Assembly: GCF_022825805.1 (NCBI RefSeq) | Contig: NZ_JAJDWC010000152.1 | Span: 1-52,695 of the forward strand | DNA length: 52,695 nt | Source: Phaeobacter sp. | GTDB taxonomy: Bacteria > Pseudomonadota > Alphaproteobacteria > Rhodobacterales > Rhodobacteraceae | Direction: 5' to 3' | Part shown: positions 1-7,485 of the stretch, one piece after another | How the letters are laid out: each line of letters starts with the position of its first letter | Position numbering within the stretch: position 1 is the stretch's first letter | The notes under the pieces: model-generated | Database searches by the model: none | The model's input: the letters and a program-made list of their open reading frames with translations, nothing else | What the model was told of the DNA's origin: nothing | Translations under genes and position numbers: made by a program

Positions 1-140
1 TCGAGCGGTTCTTTGGCAGGCTGAAAGCCTCGTTCCGTCGCATCGCAACCCGATACGAAAAGACGTCACGCAATTTCCTGTCGATGATCAAACTGGCATC
101 CGTCAGACTGTGGATCGAGTTTTATGAGTCGGCTGCCTAG
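1..140 (+). CDS. IS5-family transposase, C-terminal fragment (5' end outside window)
   Basis: An open frame enters from the left edge (first full codon at 3) and stops at TAG 138-140, leaving 45 residues. The peptide begins ERFFGRLKASFRRIATRYEK, which is the typical end of the DDE domain of IS5-family transposases: the catalytic Glu region followed by a basic helix with RRIATRYEK. The rest of the element is outside the window, so I cannot tell whether the copy is complete or active. No terminal inverted repeat could be defined because the left end is not visible. Confidence 0.8.
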   Translation, partial: ERFFGRLKASFRRIATRYEKTSRNFLSMIKLASVRLWIEFYESAA

Positions 141-345
141 ACGCGCTTCGTCAGCGCCCAGATCTCTCTGTGGCGATGCCGCGTGCTGTTTGGTTTCTGC
201 ATTGCCTGTGACCTGAGTGGGTTCTTCGTGAAATACACGTGGCTGAACCTGGCATGCCGAATGATTTGGCGAGCAACTTTGCAAGGATTGCGGATCAGGC
301 CGATGGGCCATTGATTAAATCAGTGGGTATACGAGCGAACCAAAA

Positions 346-537
346 GTGAAAAAACCCGGAGTGGCGAATGTCTTGGTCAAAAGGGGGTAAGACAAGCGCC
401 TGATGGGGGGGAGACGCTGCCGACTCCGGGTTAGGCCGTCGGGTGTTCCAAGTCCGACGGAGTGGGCAGCTTCTGGGGAAACGCGTCAGCCTGCCCACAC
501 TTCTGAGTTTAGCGCAAATCAAACCGAAGAGACATGA
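346..537 (-). ncRNA. Candidate structured small RNA with its own terminator
   Basis: Read on the minus strand, three successive hairpins can form: GTGGGCAG/CTGCCCAC (491-498 with 462-469), CCGTCGG/CCGACGG (454-460 with 436-442), and AACCCGGAGT/ACTCCGGGTT (423-432 with 353-362). The last is followed at once by six T (349-354), as in a Rho-independent terminator. Its 60-nt loop holds a nested GGCGCTTG/CAAG...CGCC helix and two C-rich unpaired runs. A possible -10, TATATC (complement of 544-549), would put the start near 537. No known RNA family was recognised. The ends are estimates and expression is unproven. Confidence 0.35.
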
Positions 538-615
538 GGTTCAGATATAATTTTTGGTAAAATTCTGCGTTCCACCGGAATTTCGCCAGGTGCCTCGCCA
601 TTTTCGGTTACCCCA

Positions 616-650
616 AAAACGACAAACCCCCGCGGCAGGGCCTCGGGGGT
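616..650 (-). terminator. Rho-independent terminator of rpsU
   Basis: Downstream of the rpsU stop on the minus strand, ACCCCCG (644-650) pairs with CGGGGGT (626-632) around an 11-nt loop. A T-rich run ending in TTTTT follows, seen as the A run at 616-620 on the plus strand. Confidence 0.85.
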
Positions 651-685
651 CATCTATTGCGTTCAGAAAAGCAATGCAGAAGGGC

Positions 686-892
686 TTAGAGCAGACCTTC
701 GCGCTGGGCTTTCTTCCGTGCCAGTTTGCGGGCACGACGAATCGCTTCAGCTTTCTCGCGCGCTTTTTTCTCGGACGGCTTCTCGAAATGTTGCTTGAGC
801 TTCATTTCACGGAAGACGCCTTCACGCTGCAGCTTTTTCTTCAGGGCACGAAGCGCCTGATCGACGTTGTTGTCACGAACACTAACCTGCAT
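686..892 (-). CDS. rpsU: 30S ribosomal protein S21
   Basis: This 68-residue, very basic protein begins [20 protein letters not shown] and ends in an Arg/Lys-rich helix, which is the S21 family from end to end. S21 sits on the platform of the small ribosomal subunit near the anti-Shine-Dalgarno end of 16S rRNA and helps mRNA selection. The gene is monocistronic: a sigma-70-like promoter (945-973) lies about 50 bp upstream and a clear terminator (616-650) follows. The length matches alphaproteobacterial S21 (about 68 residues). Confidence 0.97.
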   Translation of the reverse strand: MQVSVRDNNVDQALRALKKKLQREGVFREMKLKQHFEKPSEKKAREKAEAIRRARKLARKKAQREGLL

Positions 893-944
893 GTGGTTTT
901 CACCACCTTTCTAAGTTGAGTTGCAAGAGGTTGCATGAAGTGGC

Positions 945-973
945 CGTATAGCAAGCCCGCACTAGATTGTCCA
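945..973 (-). promoter_or_regulatory. Probable sigma-70 promoter of rpsU
   Basis: On the minus strand TGGACA (968-973) and TATACG (945-950) are separated by exactly 17 bp, giving a predicted transcript start near 938 and a leader of about 45 nt before the rpsU ATG. This is sequence resemblance only. Confidence 0.55.
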
Positions 974-1066
974 GCACCGGTAAGATAGGAGCATCTGCGG
1001 CCAATTGCGGTGCTGCGCAAGGGCGCGCCATCAGATATGACGCAACCATCGACAGGGGAGGATGTC

Positions 1067-1768
1067 ATGACAGACTCGAACACGACGACAACAGGGAACG
1101 ATCCTTTGGATCAGCTGTTGGAAGCGGCGTTGATGCATGTGCCTTTTGATGGTTGGAGCAGCACGACGTTTTCTGCCGCCGTGGCAGATTCTGGGGTGAA
1201 CCCGGTTGTTGCCGATGCGTTGTGCCCCCGTGGCGCTGTGGATCTGGCTGTGGCCTATCACAAACGCGGTGATGCGCTGATGTTGCAGCGTCTGGCGCAT
1301 GAGGACATGACTGGCCTACGGTTTCGCGACAAGATCACCCGCGCGGTTCAGCTCCGGCTTGAGGTGATCGACGACAAAGAAGCGGTGCGCCGCGGTGCGA
1401 CCCTCTTTGCCCTGCCGCAATACGCCGGAGATGGTGCAAAGCTGGTCTGGGGCACCGTAGATGCCATTTGGCGCAGCCTCGGGGACGTGTCTGAAGATAT
1501 CAACTGGTACACCAAACGCGGCACGCTGTCCGGCGTGTACTCCGCAACGGTGCTGTACTGGCTGGGTGATGACAGTCTGGAGCATCAGGCGACCTGGGAT
1601 TTTCTGGACCGCAGGATCGAAAACGTTATGCAGTTCGAAAAGCTGAAATCGAAAGTGCATGCCAACCCTTTGCTGAAACCGTTGCTGGCGGGCCCAAACT
1701 GGCTGGCGCAGCAAGTGCGCGCGCCGAACGCACAGGACGATCTGCCCGGCTGGACCAAAAGCGGATAG
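1067..1768 (+). CDS. COQ9 family ubiquinone biosynthesis protein
   Basis: The 233-residue protein matches the COQ9 family: an N-terminal TetR-like helical part (residues about 10-60) and a C-terminal domain with the WRSLGDVSEDINWYTKR block, typical of COQ9. In eukaryotes COQ9 binds lipids and presents ubiquinone intermediates to the hydroxylase COQ7. The bacterial homologue is presumed to help quinone synthesis at the inner membrane. The ATG at 1067 is preferred because AGGGGAGG (1054-1061) lies 5 nt upstream. In-frame starts at 1010 and 1037 lack this. A strong terminator follows at 1799-1823. Confidence 0.88.
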   Translation: MTDSNTTTTGNDPLDQLLEAALMHVPFDGWSSTTFSAAVADSGVNPVVADALCPRGAVDLAVAYHKRGDALMLQRLAHEDMTGLRFRDKITRAVQLRLEVIDDKEAVRRGATLFALPQYAGDGAKLVWGTVDAIWRSLGDVSEDINWYTKRGTLSGVYSATVLYWLGDDSLEHQATWDFLDRRIENVMQFEKLKSKVHANPLLKPLLAGPNWLAQQVRAPNAQDDLPGWTKSG

Positions 1769-1798
1769 GATCTGTCGCAGCACATCAAACCCAAAGTT

Positions 1799-1823
1799 GG
1801 CGCCCGGTATGGGCGCCTTTTTT
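1799..1823 (+). terminator. Rho-independent terminator after the COQ9 gene
   Basis: GGCGCCC (1799-1805) pairs with GGGCGCC (1811-1817) around a 5-nt loop and is followed by TTTTTT (1818-1823). Confidence 0.9.
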
Positions 1824-1880
1824 GTTTGCGGCTCATGGGGTGCCTGTTAGGCATGTAGCAGCACGAGGAGGAGGCACACC

Positions 1881-2873
1881 ATGGTTGAGATGATGCAAGC
1901 GGTTGAGATCGCAGAGCCGGGCGGACCTGAGGTGTTGCGCCTGTGCGAGCGGCCCATTCCGGTGCCCTCTTACGGTCAGGTGGTGCTGAAGGTGGCTTTT
2001 GCCGGGGTGAATCGCCCGGACGCCTTGCAGCGGGCTGGTTCCTATGCGCCCCCGCCGGGTGCCAGCGACTTGCCCGGTCTGGAGGCCGCGGGGGAGGTGG
2101 TTGCCATCGGCCAAGGTGTGCAGGGCATTGCCCTTGGAGATCAGCTCTGTGCCCTACTGCCAGGAGGTGGCTATGCGGAATATGTGGCGACACCGGCGGC
2201 ACATTGTTTGCCCATTCCCAAAGGGTTGAGCCTGAAACAGGCAGCCTGTCTGCCCGAGACGTTTTTTACCGTGTGGTCGAATGTTTTTGGGCGGGGTGGA
2301 CTGCAGGCTGGCGAGCGTTTTCTGGTGCATGGAGGCTCTTCCGGTATCGGGACGACGGCCATTCAGTTGGCTGCAGCGCTTGGGGCGCGGGTGTTCACCA
2401 CCGCCGGATCAGCGGAGAAATGTGCCGCCTGCCTGTCGCTTGGTGCGGAACGGGCCATCAACTACCGCGAAGAAGATTTTGTCCCGGTGCTGAAAAACGA
2501 AGGGGGCGCTGATCTCATTCTGGATATGGTGGGGGGCGACTATATTCCACGGAACCTAAGGGCGCTGGCCGATGATGGGCGTTTGGTCCAGATCGCCTTT
2601 TTGTCCGGTCCAAAGGTAGAATTGAATTTTGCCCAGATCATGATGCGCCGGTTGACGGTGACGGGGTCGACGCTGCGGCCGCAGAGCGATGTTGCCAAAG
2701 CGGCGATTGCGCGGGATTTGCAGCAGACTGTCTGGCCGCTGATCGAAGCAGGCAAGGTCCGTCCGGTTATGGATCAGACCTTTGCCTTGTCAGAAGCCGC
2801 AGCGGCGCATGAGCGGATGGAACGATCCCGCCACATCGGCAAGATCGTGTTGCAGGTTGCGGGCGCGGCGTAG
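1881..2873 (+). CDS. NAD(P)H-quinone oxidoreductase, zinc-free MDR family (PIG3 type)
   Basis: A 330-residue medium-chain dehydrogenase/reductase. The N-terminal half is the GroES-like domain and the middle carries a Rossmann nucleotide site with VHGGSSGIGTTA. The Cys and His ligands of zinc alcohol dehydrogenases are absent, which points to the quinone reductase branch. The whole-length pattern, including GDQLCALLPGGGYAEYV and the NYREEDF segment, resembles PIG3/QorB-like enzymes that reduce quinones with NADPH in the cytoplasm. GAGGAGGAGG (1865-1874) is the ribosome site. The physiological quinone or enone cannot be read from sequence. The gene is convergent with the DUF2189 gene. Confidence 0.88.
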   Translation: MVEMMQAVEIAEPGGPEVLRLCERPIPVPSYGQVVLKVAFAGVNRPDALQRAGSYAPPPGASDLPGLEAAGEVVAIGQGVQGIALGDQLCALLPGGGYAEYVATPAAHCLPIPKGLSLKQAACLPETFFTVWSNVFGRGGLQAGERFLVHGGSSGIGTTAIQLAAALGARVFTTAGSAEKCAACLSLGAERAINYREEDFVPVLKNEGGADLILDMVGGDYIPRNLRALADDGRLVQIAFLSGPKVELNFAQIMMRRLTVTGSTLRPQSDVAKAAIARDLQQTVWPLIEAGKVRPVMDQTFALSEAAAAHERMERSRHIGKIVLQVAGAA

Positions 2874-2904
2874 TCCGCGCCTAACCCAGCCCAGCCTAAG
2901 CCAT

Positions 2905-2934
2905 CCGGGCCTAGTAAGGTCCAGCCTAGCCCGG
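2905..2934. terminator. Hairpin between convergent genes, in a repetitive spacer
   Basis: CCGGGCCTAG (2905-2914) can pair with CTAGCCCGG (2926-2934) with one bulged base. The arms serve both the quinone oxidoreductase transcript and the oppositely oriented DUF2189 transcript. There is no clear T run, so the terminator role is inferred from position. The spacer also holds three similar 9-mers, CAGCCTAAG, CAGCCTAGC and CAGCTTAGC, spaced by about 27-29 bp, suggesting a decayed direct repeat. Confidence 0.4.
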
Positions 2935-2952
2935 CTCTAGCTGTGGTTCAGC

Positions 2953-3810
2953 TTAGCCTACGGCGCGGCGATAAAGATGCCAGGTGGCGTGCCCCAGGAG
3001 CGGGATGACAACAATCAGCCCCGCAAACATCGGCACAGCGCCGAGGAACAACAGCGTGCCAACCATCGCACCCCAGGTGAGGCAAACAACCGGGTTCTTA
3101 CGCACGACTTTCAGTGAGGTTGCGACGGCGACAGGCAGCCCTGTGTGGCGATCAAGCAGCAGCGGAAAAGACACAAGGCTGACGGCCAGAGCCACAACTG
3201 CAAATGCTGCCCCCACGGTCGAGCCGACGACAATCATGATCCATCCGGGCGTGGTTGTCAGCGCCGCTGTGGCAAAGGCCATCAGGCTCGCCGGGGCTTC
3301 GGGGCCCAAGGTTCGATTGAAGATCCCGATGGCAAATACCATCCACAGGACAAACAGGCCCGCAAGATAGAGACCAAGCATCAGAACCGACAGGAATGCC
3401 GGAGACCGCAAGACTGCAAACGCATCCGCCCATCGTGGTTTGAAGCCCGCTTCTCTGCGCGCTGACATTTCATAGAGGCCGACCGCGGCAACTGGGCCGA
3501 TCAGGGCAAAGCCCATCACCACCGGAAAGATCAGTGGAAACAAATCGGCCGAGAACCCAAAGACAACGAGGGCCAGTCCGATCAGCGGGTAGAGAAAGAC
3601 AATTGCCATTGCATCACTGCGGCAGGCGATGAAATCCTGCCACCCGGCCGAAAGCGCAGCGGTGATATCAGACATATCCAGGACCAGCGCTTCGGGAGCG
3701 CTGCGCTCTGTGTCGCTGCCAAGCTGATCCACAGAGGCCGACAAATGCGCGCCCGTCAGTCCGAGTGCTTTGGTGAGCCAACTAATTGGGTTTCCAATGG
3801 TGCGTTCCAT
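2953..3810 (-). CDS. DUF2189 family integral membrane protein
   Basis: A 285-residue polytopic membrane protein. After a soluble N-terminal 60-70 residues there are about six hydrophobic segments, starting with a long one around AMAIVFLYPLIGLALVVFGF. The pattern fits DUF2189, a family of predicted bacterial membrane proteins without an established function. The start at 3810 is favoured by AAGGAGGG just upstream on the minus strand. A longer frame to 3870 has no such site. The gene stands alone, so context gives no functional clue. Confidence 0.8.
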   Translation of the reverse strand: MERTIGNPISWLTKALGLTGAHLSASVDQLGSDTERSAPEALVLDMSDITAALSAGWQDFIACRSDAMAIVFLYPLIGLALVVFGFSADLFPLIFPVVMGFALIGPVAAVGLYEMSARREAGFKPRWADAFAVLRSPAFLSVLMLGLYLAGLFVLWMVFAIGIFNRTLGPEAPASLMAFATAALTTTPGWIMIVVGSTVGAAFAVVALAVSLVSFPLLLDRHTGLPVAVATSLKVVRKNPVVCLTWGAMVGTLLFLGAVPMFAGLIVVIPLLGHATWHLYRRAVG

Positions 3811-4132
3811 ATTCCCTCCTTCTGGCAAAACGAGTTCGCCCGCCCGAGGGATCGCAATCATGGACACCACAGGCGGTGCGTTCTGTATCTTAGCACAGTT
3901 TTGCGGCCCCAGATTTCACAGGTCTGTCACAGGCCTGTCAGGACTGCGTTAGGGGCCCGCCAAGAGGCTGCCGGGGCGCTGGTGCAGCGCTATTCGGTCA
4001 GCGAGGTTCTTGGGTTGGATAGGCGGCGATTGTGGCAGGGGTAGCGCCGCTTCCGGCGGGAGTATTTGGGGAAAGATGACAAGCGGGTCCCGCAAGAGGC
4101 CTTTGTCGCTTCGGAATTGTGCTGTCAGCGCG
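3811..4132. other. Intergenic region with a GGGAGTATTTGG motif
   Basis: No gene was found in this 322-bp gap between the DUF2189 and RNase T2 genes. At 4045-4058 CGCCG/CGGCG forms a short hairpin, immediately followed by GGAGTATTTGGGGAAAGATG (4059-4078). From memory, very similar stretches recur between genes in many Rhodobacteraceae genomes. If so, this is one copy of a dispersed extragenic element. Only this copy was noticed here. Confidence 0.4.
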
Positions 4133-4816
4133 TTAGCGGATTGGCGGAAAGACGGCCTGATCTAGCTTGCAGTCGCGAACCACATCGCGGCCACAGGGCA
4201 CCGGTTGCAGGGCCTTTGACAGGCAGATACGTGCTTCCTGAATATATCCGCTGCGGCAGGTGACGGTGAGCATATCAGGCTCCAGGTCCTGATTGTCCTG
4301 CAGGAAAGCCTGCTCAATCAATCGCGCGGGTAATGTCACTTCTTGCGTCAGGCGCCGCAGGGCAACCGGCCGGACGAGTTGGGAATAGGCCTGGCGAGAC
4401 AGGGCAAAGTAATCCGTTGCAGACAGGCCAGAACAGGTCCCGTGTTTTTTCCATTGGTGCCAGGCGAGCCCCGGCGTGCCCATGATGTCTGCCATTTCGC
4501 GGGTCTGGCGCCTGCTGGGCGGTGCTTTGGCGCTTTGGCAGTAGCTGGGCCAGCCCTGATGGTATTGCGGCCAAAGCCCATGCAAGATCCAGCCGTGATC
4601 GCGATTGGCGTCACATTGCTCCGAGCCTTTGGCATCCCCCTCGAGGGCGCACCAACTGGGCGACCAGCTGAGCGCCAGGACGTAGTAGTCAAACTGGCCT
4701 GCCTGGTTTTTTGTGCCCTGGTCCGCAGCCTGTGTGATTGCAGGGGTCAGCAGCATATGGCCGAGCAACGCCAAAGTGAGCCAAAGGTGTGACCGGAGCC
4801 GGTGGATGCCGTGCAT
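4133..4816 (-). CDS. Secreted ribonuclease T2 family protein
   Basis: The 227-residue product begins with a signal peptide (about residues 1-30, basic start, LWLTLALLGHMLLTPAITQA core). The mature part has both RNase T2 catalytic signatures: CAS I as ILHGLWPQY and CAS II as WKKHGTCSG, each with its active-site His. Paired Cys residues suggest disulfides. Such enzymes cleave single-stranded RNA through 2',3'-cyclic phosphates in the periplasm or outside the cell, probably for phosphate or nucleoside scavenging. The length is normal for bacterial T2 enzymes and the gene is monocistronic. Confidence 0.93.
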   Translation of the reverse strand: MHGIHRLRSHLWLTLALLGHMLLTPAITQAADQGTKNQAGQFDYYVLALSWSPSWCALEGDAKGSEQCDANRDHGWILHGLWPQYHQGWPSYCQSAKAPPSRRQTREMADIMGTPGLAWHQWKKHGTCSGLSATDYFALSRQAYSQLVRPVALRRLTQEVTLPARLIEQAFLQDNQDLEPDMLTVTCRSGYIQEARICLSKALQPVPCGRDVVRDCKLDQAVFPPIR

Positions 4817-4958
4817 TCGCCTCTTTCCTTATAGAATGAACCTGACTATATAGAAACGAAGTTCCCCGACAACGGAAACCGCCCCAGACTGGGGAAGCCT
4901 CTGACAGGCGACGGGAAAGATGTATCCGGGGTCCAGTGATTTTTAAGGAGATGAGCAC

Positions 4959-5732
4959 ATGGCAAAACCGTTGATGGCCAAGGCAACCGCCGTGTGGCTG
5001 GTGGACAATACCACGATCAGCTTCAAGCAGATTGCCGATTTTGTTGGCATGCACGAGCTGGAGATCCAGGGCATTGCGGATGGCGATGTGGCTGCTGGCG
5101 TGAAGGGCTTTGACCCGGTTGCAAACAACCAGCTGACGCAAGACGAGGTGGATGCAGCCGAGAAGAACCCGCTGCACAAGCTGAAACTGAAGTTCAATCC
5201 TGCCGCTGCTGGTGAGGAAAAACGCCGTGGGCCGCGCTACACGCCGCTGTCCAAGCGTCAGGACCGTCCGGCCTCCATCTATTGGTTGGTGAAATTCCAC
5301 CCGGAACTGTCGGATGGTCAGATTTCCAAATTGGTTGGCACCACCAAACCCACCATTCAGGCGATCCGTGAGCGGACCCATTGGAATATCGCCAACATTC
5401 AGCCCATCGATCCGGTCGCATTGGGACTGTGTAAACAGTCCGAGCTGGACGCAGCGGTGCAGAAGGCAGCGGCGAAGAAAGCGGCTGAAGGCGGCGTCAT
5501 GAGTGACGATGAACGTCGCAAGCTGGTGTCCACTGAGCAGTCCCTTGAAATGGATGCTGAGCCTCGGATGCCGACCGCTATCGAAGGTCTGGAAACCTTC
5601 ACTCTGGGTGGCGGCGACACGTCTGAACGGACTGAAGACGAAGCGGTGCCGGATGCAGATAGCTTCTTCAATCTACCTGCTGGTGGCGGTGACGACGAAG
5701 ATGACGAAGATGGGACCGATCCCCGCTTCTGA
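4959..5732 (+). CDS. Cell cycle transcriptional regulator TrcR (DUF1013 family)
   Basis: A 257-residue protein of the alphaproteobacterial DUF1013/TrcR family. It holds two helix-turn-helix-like blocks (residues about 10-50, with TISFKQIADFVGMHELEIQG; about 105-150, with DGQISKLVGTTKPTIQAI) and a strongly acidic C-terminal tail (DDEDDEDGTDPRF). Members are described as cell-cycle-linked DNA-binding regulators with CtrA-type connections. The exact targets here are unknown. AAGGAG lies upstream of the ATG. A strong terminator follows at 5759-5795, so the gene is a single transcription unit. Confidence 0.85.
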   Translation: MAKPLMAKATAVWLVDNTTISFKQIADFVGMHELEIQGIADGDVAAGVKGFDPVANNQLTQDEVDAAEKNPLHKLKLKFNPAAAGEEKRRGPRYTPLSKRQDRPASIYWLVKFHPELSDGQISKLVGTTKPTIQAIRERTHWNIANIQPIDPVALGLCKQSELDAAVQKAAAKKAAEGGVMSDDERRKLVSTEQSLEMDAEPRMPTAIEGLETFTLGGGDTSERTEDEAVPDADSFFNLPAGGGDDEDDEDGTDPRF

Positions 5733-5758
5733 TTGACGGCATCATCAATCGTGCAAAG

Positions 5759-5795
5759 AAAACCACAGTCTGTCTGGCAGGCTGTGGTTTTTTTC
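5759..5795 (+). terminator. Rho-independent terminator of trcR
   Basis: AACCACAG (5761-5768) pairs with CTGTGGTT (5782-5789), with further pairing inside, and is followed by a run of T from 5788 to 5794. Confidence 0.9.
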
Positions 5796-5932
5796 TTTTC
5801 ATTCCTCAGGTTACCGTAGCGCCAGACTGTGATGTCACCGCTGGAAAACGTTATGTGGCAGCGCGATTAGGGCGCGATTGCAGAAAACTTGCCTGATCAC
5901 GCCGCTTGCAGCGATTTTATGACATTTCTGCC

Positions 5933-5961
5933 TTGACGCTGACCGCTGGCTGGCTTAATTC
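5933..5961 (+). promoter_or_regulatory. Sigma-70 promoter of the CAU tRNA
   Basis: TTGACG (5933-5938) and TAATTC (5956-5961) are spaced by exactly 17 bp. The predicted start near 5968 is 4 bp before the mature tRNA 5' end. Confidence 0.65.
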
Positions 5962-5971
5962 CGCGTCCATC

Positions 5972-6048
<77 letters not shown>

Positions 6049-6173
6049 AATCCTCCCTTTAGATATGACAGCCCATCTGCTGATGGTCTTGTACGATTTG
6101 CATCGCATTAGTGCTGTATCCCTCGCGCGCTGTATCCAGTCCAAGTTATGTTCGGATTTGATGTGCGGTTGGG

Positions 6174-6263
6174 CAGATCGCTGTTGAGTAGATCCGTGTG
6201 GCGCAGATCTCTGGGGCGCAGATCCCTGGGTCGCAGATTCCTGGGTCGCAGATTCCTGGGGCT
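6174..6263. repeat. Six tandem 15-bp units directly after recR
   Basis: Units of the type CAGATTCCTGGGTCG lie at 6174, 6189, 6204, 6219, 6234 and 6249. The last four are nearly identical and the first two have diverged. The array ends 3 bp before the recR stop codon (6267-6269, minus strand). In the recR frame beyond TGA it reads SPRNL RPRNL RPRDL RPRDL RHTDL LNSDL, giving Asn/Asp-Leu every five residues as in pentapeptide repeats. No start codon was seen for an independent protein. Confidence 0.9.
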
Positions 6264-6266
6264 ATG

Positions 6267-6866
6267 TCAGATCTCTTTGCGCGCGCGCAACGCGGCACTG
6301 ATGGTACCCTCGTCGAGGTAGTCCAGTTCGCCGCCGATGGGCACGCCTTGTGCCAATGAGGTCAGGCGCACCTGGCCTGTCAGTTGATCTGCGATGTAGT
6401 GAGCGGTCGTCTGGCCGTCGATTGTGGCGTTGAGCGCCAGAATGACCTCATTGACGCTTTCTGCGGCCACACGGTCCACCAAACGGGGAATGCGCAGATC
6501 CTCGGGCCCAACCGCATCCAGAGCAGACAGGGTGCCGCCGAGCACGTGGTAGCGACCTTTGAAAACGGCCGCCCGTTCCATCGCCCAGAGATCAGAGACA
6601 TCCTCGACCACACAAAGTTCGCCATTGGCGCGGTCTTCGTCATTGCAGATGGGGCAGATATCATCGGTTCCGACGTTGCCGCAGTTCAGGCACTCGCGCG
6701 CTGTGGCGGCGACATCAGACATCGATTCCGCAAGGGGCGTCAGCAACAGGGCACGTTTGCGGATCAGATGCAGCACCGCACGACGAGCAGAGCGCGGTCC
6801 GAGACCGGGCAGTTTCGCCATAAGTGCAATCAGGTTCTCGATTTCGCTGGTAGAGGTGTCGCGCAT
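6267..6866 (-). CDS. recR: Recombination protein RecR
   Basis: A 199-residue RecR: an N-terminal helix-hairpin-helix region with [16 protein letters not shown], a four-Cys zinc finger ([16 protein letters not shown]) and a Toprim domain. RecR acts with RecO and RecF to load RecA at single-stranded gaps. The start at 6866 is preferred because AAAGGG lies 8 nt upstream. The ATG two codons earlier (6872) sits only 2 nt from that site. The upstream frame to 7028 has no family match. It is the last gene of dnaX-ybaB-recR, a widely conserved order. The C-terminus is at the normal place, just before the 15-bp repeat array. Confidence 0.95.
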   Translation of the reverse strand: MRDTSTSEIENLIALMAKLPGLGPRSARRAVLHLIRKRALLLTPLAESMSDVAATARECLNCGNVGTDDICPICNDEDRANGELCVVEDVSDLWAMERAAVFKGRYHVLGGTLSALDAVGPEDLRIPRLVDRVAAESVNEVILALNATIDGQTTAHYIADQLTGQVRLTSLAQGVPIGGELDYLDEGTISAALRARKEI

Positions 6867-7035
6867 CGCCATGGCCCTTTCGTCTGTGCCATATAGGCCA
6901 GCCCATGCGGCAAAGTTCAAGGGCGGCGAGACCCTGTGTTCAGGTTTTGTTTTGTAACCGCCAGCGCGGGCGCCGGTGGGGTCCACGGGGGCAATGATGA
7001 CGAAAGCAGCCGTTGCCCCCCGGATCAAGCCGCGT

Positions 7036-7380
7036 TTAGAACGGCAGCTTGATATCTTTGGGCAGGCCCATGCTTTCGGTCAGTTTGCCCATTTCTTCCT
7101 GGGCTTTGTCCGCAGCTTTCGCCTGAGCATCCTTGATCGCAGCGAGGATCAGGTCTTCGACCACTTCCTTGTCGTCGCCATTGAAGATCGACGGATCAAT
7201 ATCCAGTGCCTTCAGGTCGCCCTTGGCCGAGGCAGTGGCTTTCACCAGGCCTGCGCCTGCTTCGCCGGTGACCAGAACGTTGTGCAGCTCGTCCTGCATC
7301 TGTGTCATTTTGGTCTGCAGTTCCTGAGCCGATTTCATCATCTTGGCCATATCGCCAAGTCCGCCGAGGCCTTTGAGCAT
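7036..7380 (-). CDS. YbaB/EbfC family nucleoid-associated protein
   Basis: 114 residues starting [20 protein letters not shown], with the helical, Met-rich N-terminus and central beta part of the YbaB/EbfC fold. Family members are small dimeric DNA-binding proteins that associate with the nucleoid and are nearly always encoded between dnaX and recR, as here. GGAG lies about 8 nt upstream of the ATG at 7380. The longer frame to 7440 is not supported. It is probably cotranscribed with dnaX (105-bp gap) and recR. Confidence 0.93.
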   Translation of the reverse strand: MLKGLGGLGDMAKMMKSAQELQTKMTQMQDELHNVLVTGEAGAGLVKATASAKGDLKALDIDPSIFNGDDKEVVEDLILAAIKDAQAKAADKAQEEMGKLTESMGLPKDIKLPF

Positions 7381-7485
7381 CTGTTTTCTCCGTGGGTTCC
7401 ATCTGCAGGCAGAAATACGGTCGCCTGAGAGACGAAACAAGGGGGAAGCCGAGCGAACCGCCCGTTGGCGCTGCTTTAGGGACGC

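Larger units (their letters stand above)
141..685. other. 545-bp gap without a convincing protein gene
   Basis: Between the transposase end and the rpsU stop codon the possible reading frames are short and lack ribosome sites or recognisable domains. The stretch holds the rpsU terminator (616-650) and, at about 346-537, a set of inverted repeats listed separately as a possible minus-strand RNA. The first hundred or so bases probably include the right end of the IS5 element. Confidence 0.6.

Noticed and set aside
1-1000. Genomic island starting at the IS5 fragment
   Set aside because: Next to the transposase end are rpsU and a COQ9 gene, both core genes. No cargo gene or integrase is visible.
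6174-6263. CRISPR array
   Set aside because: The units are 15 bp and directly abutting, with no spacers and no cas genes nearby.
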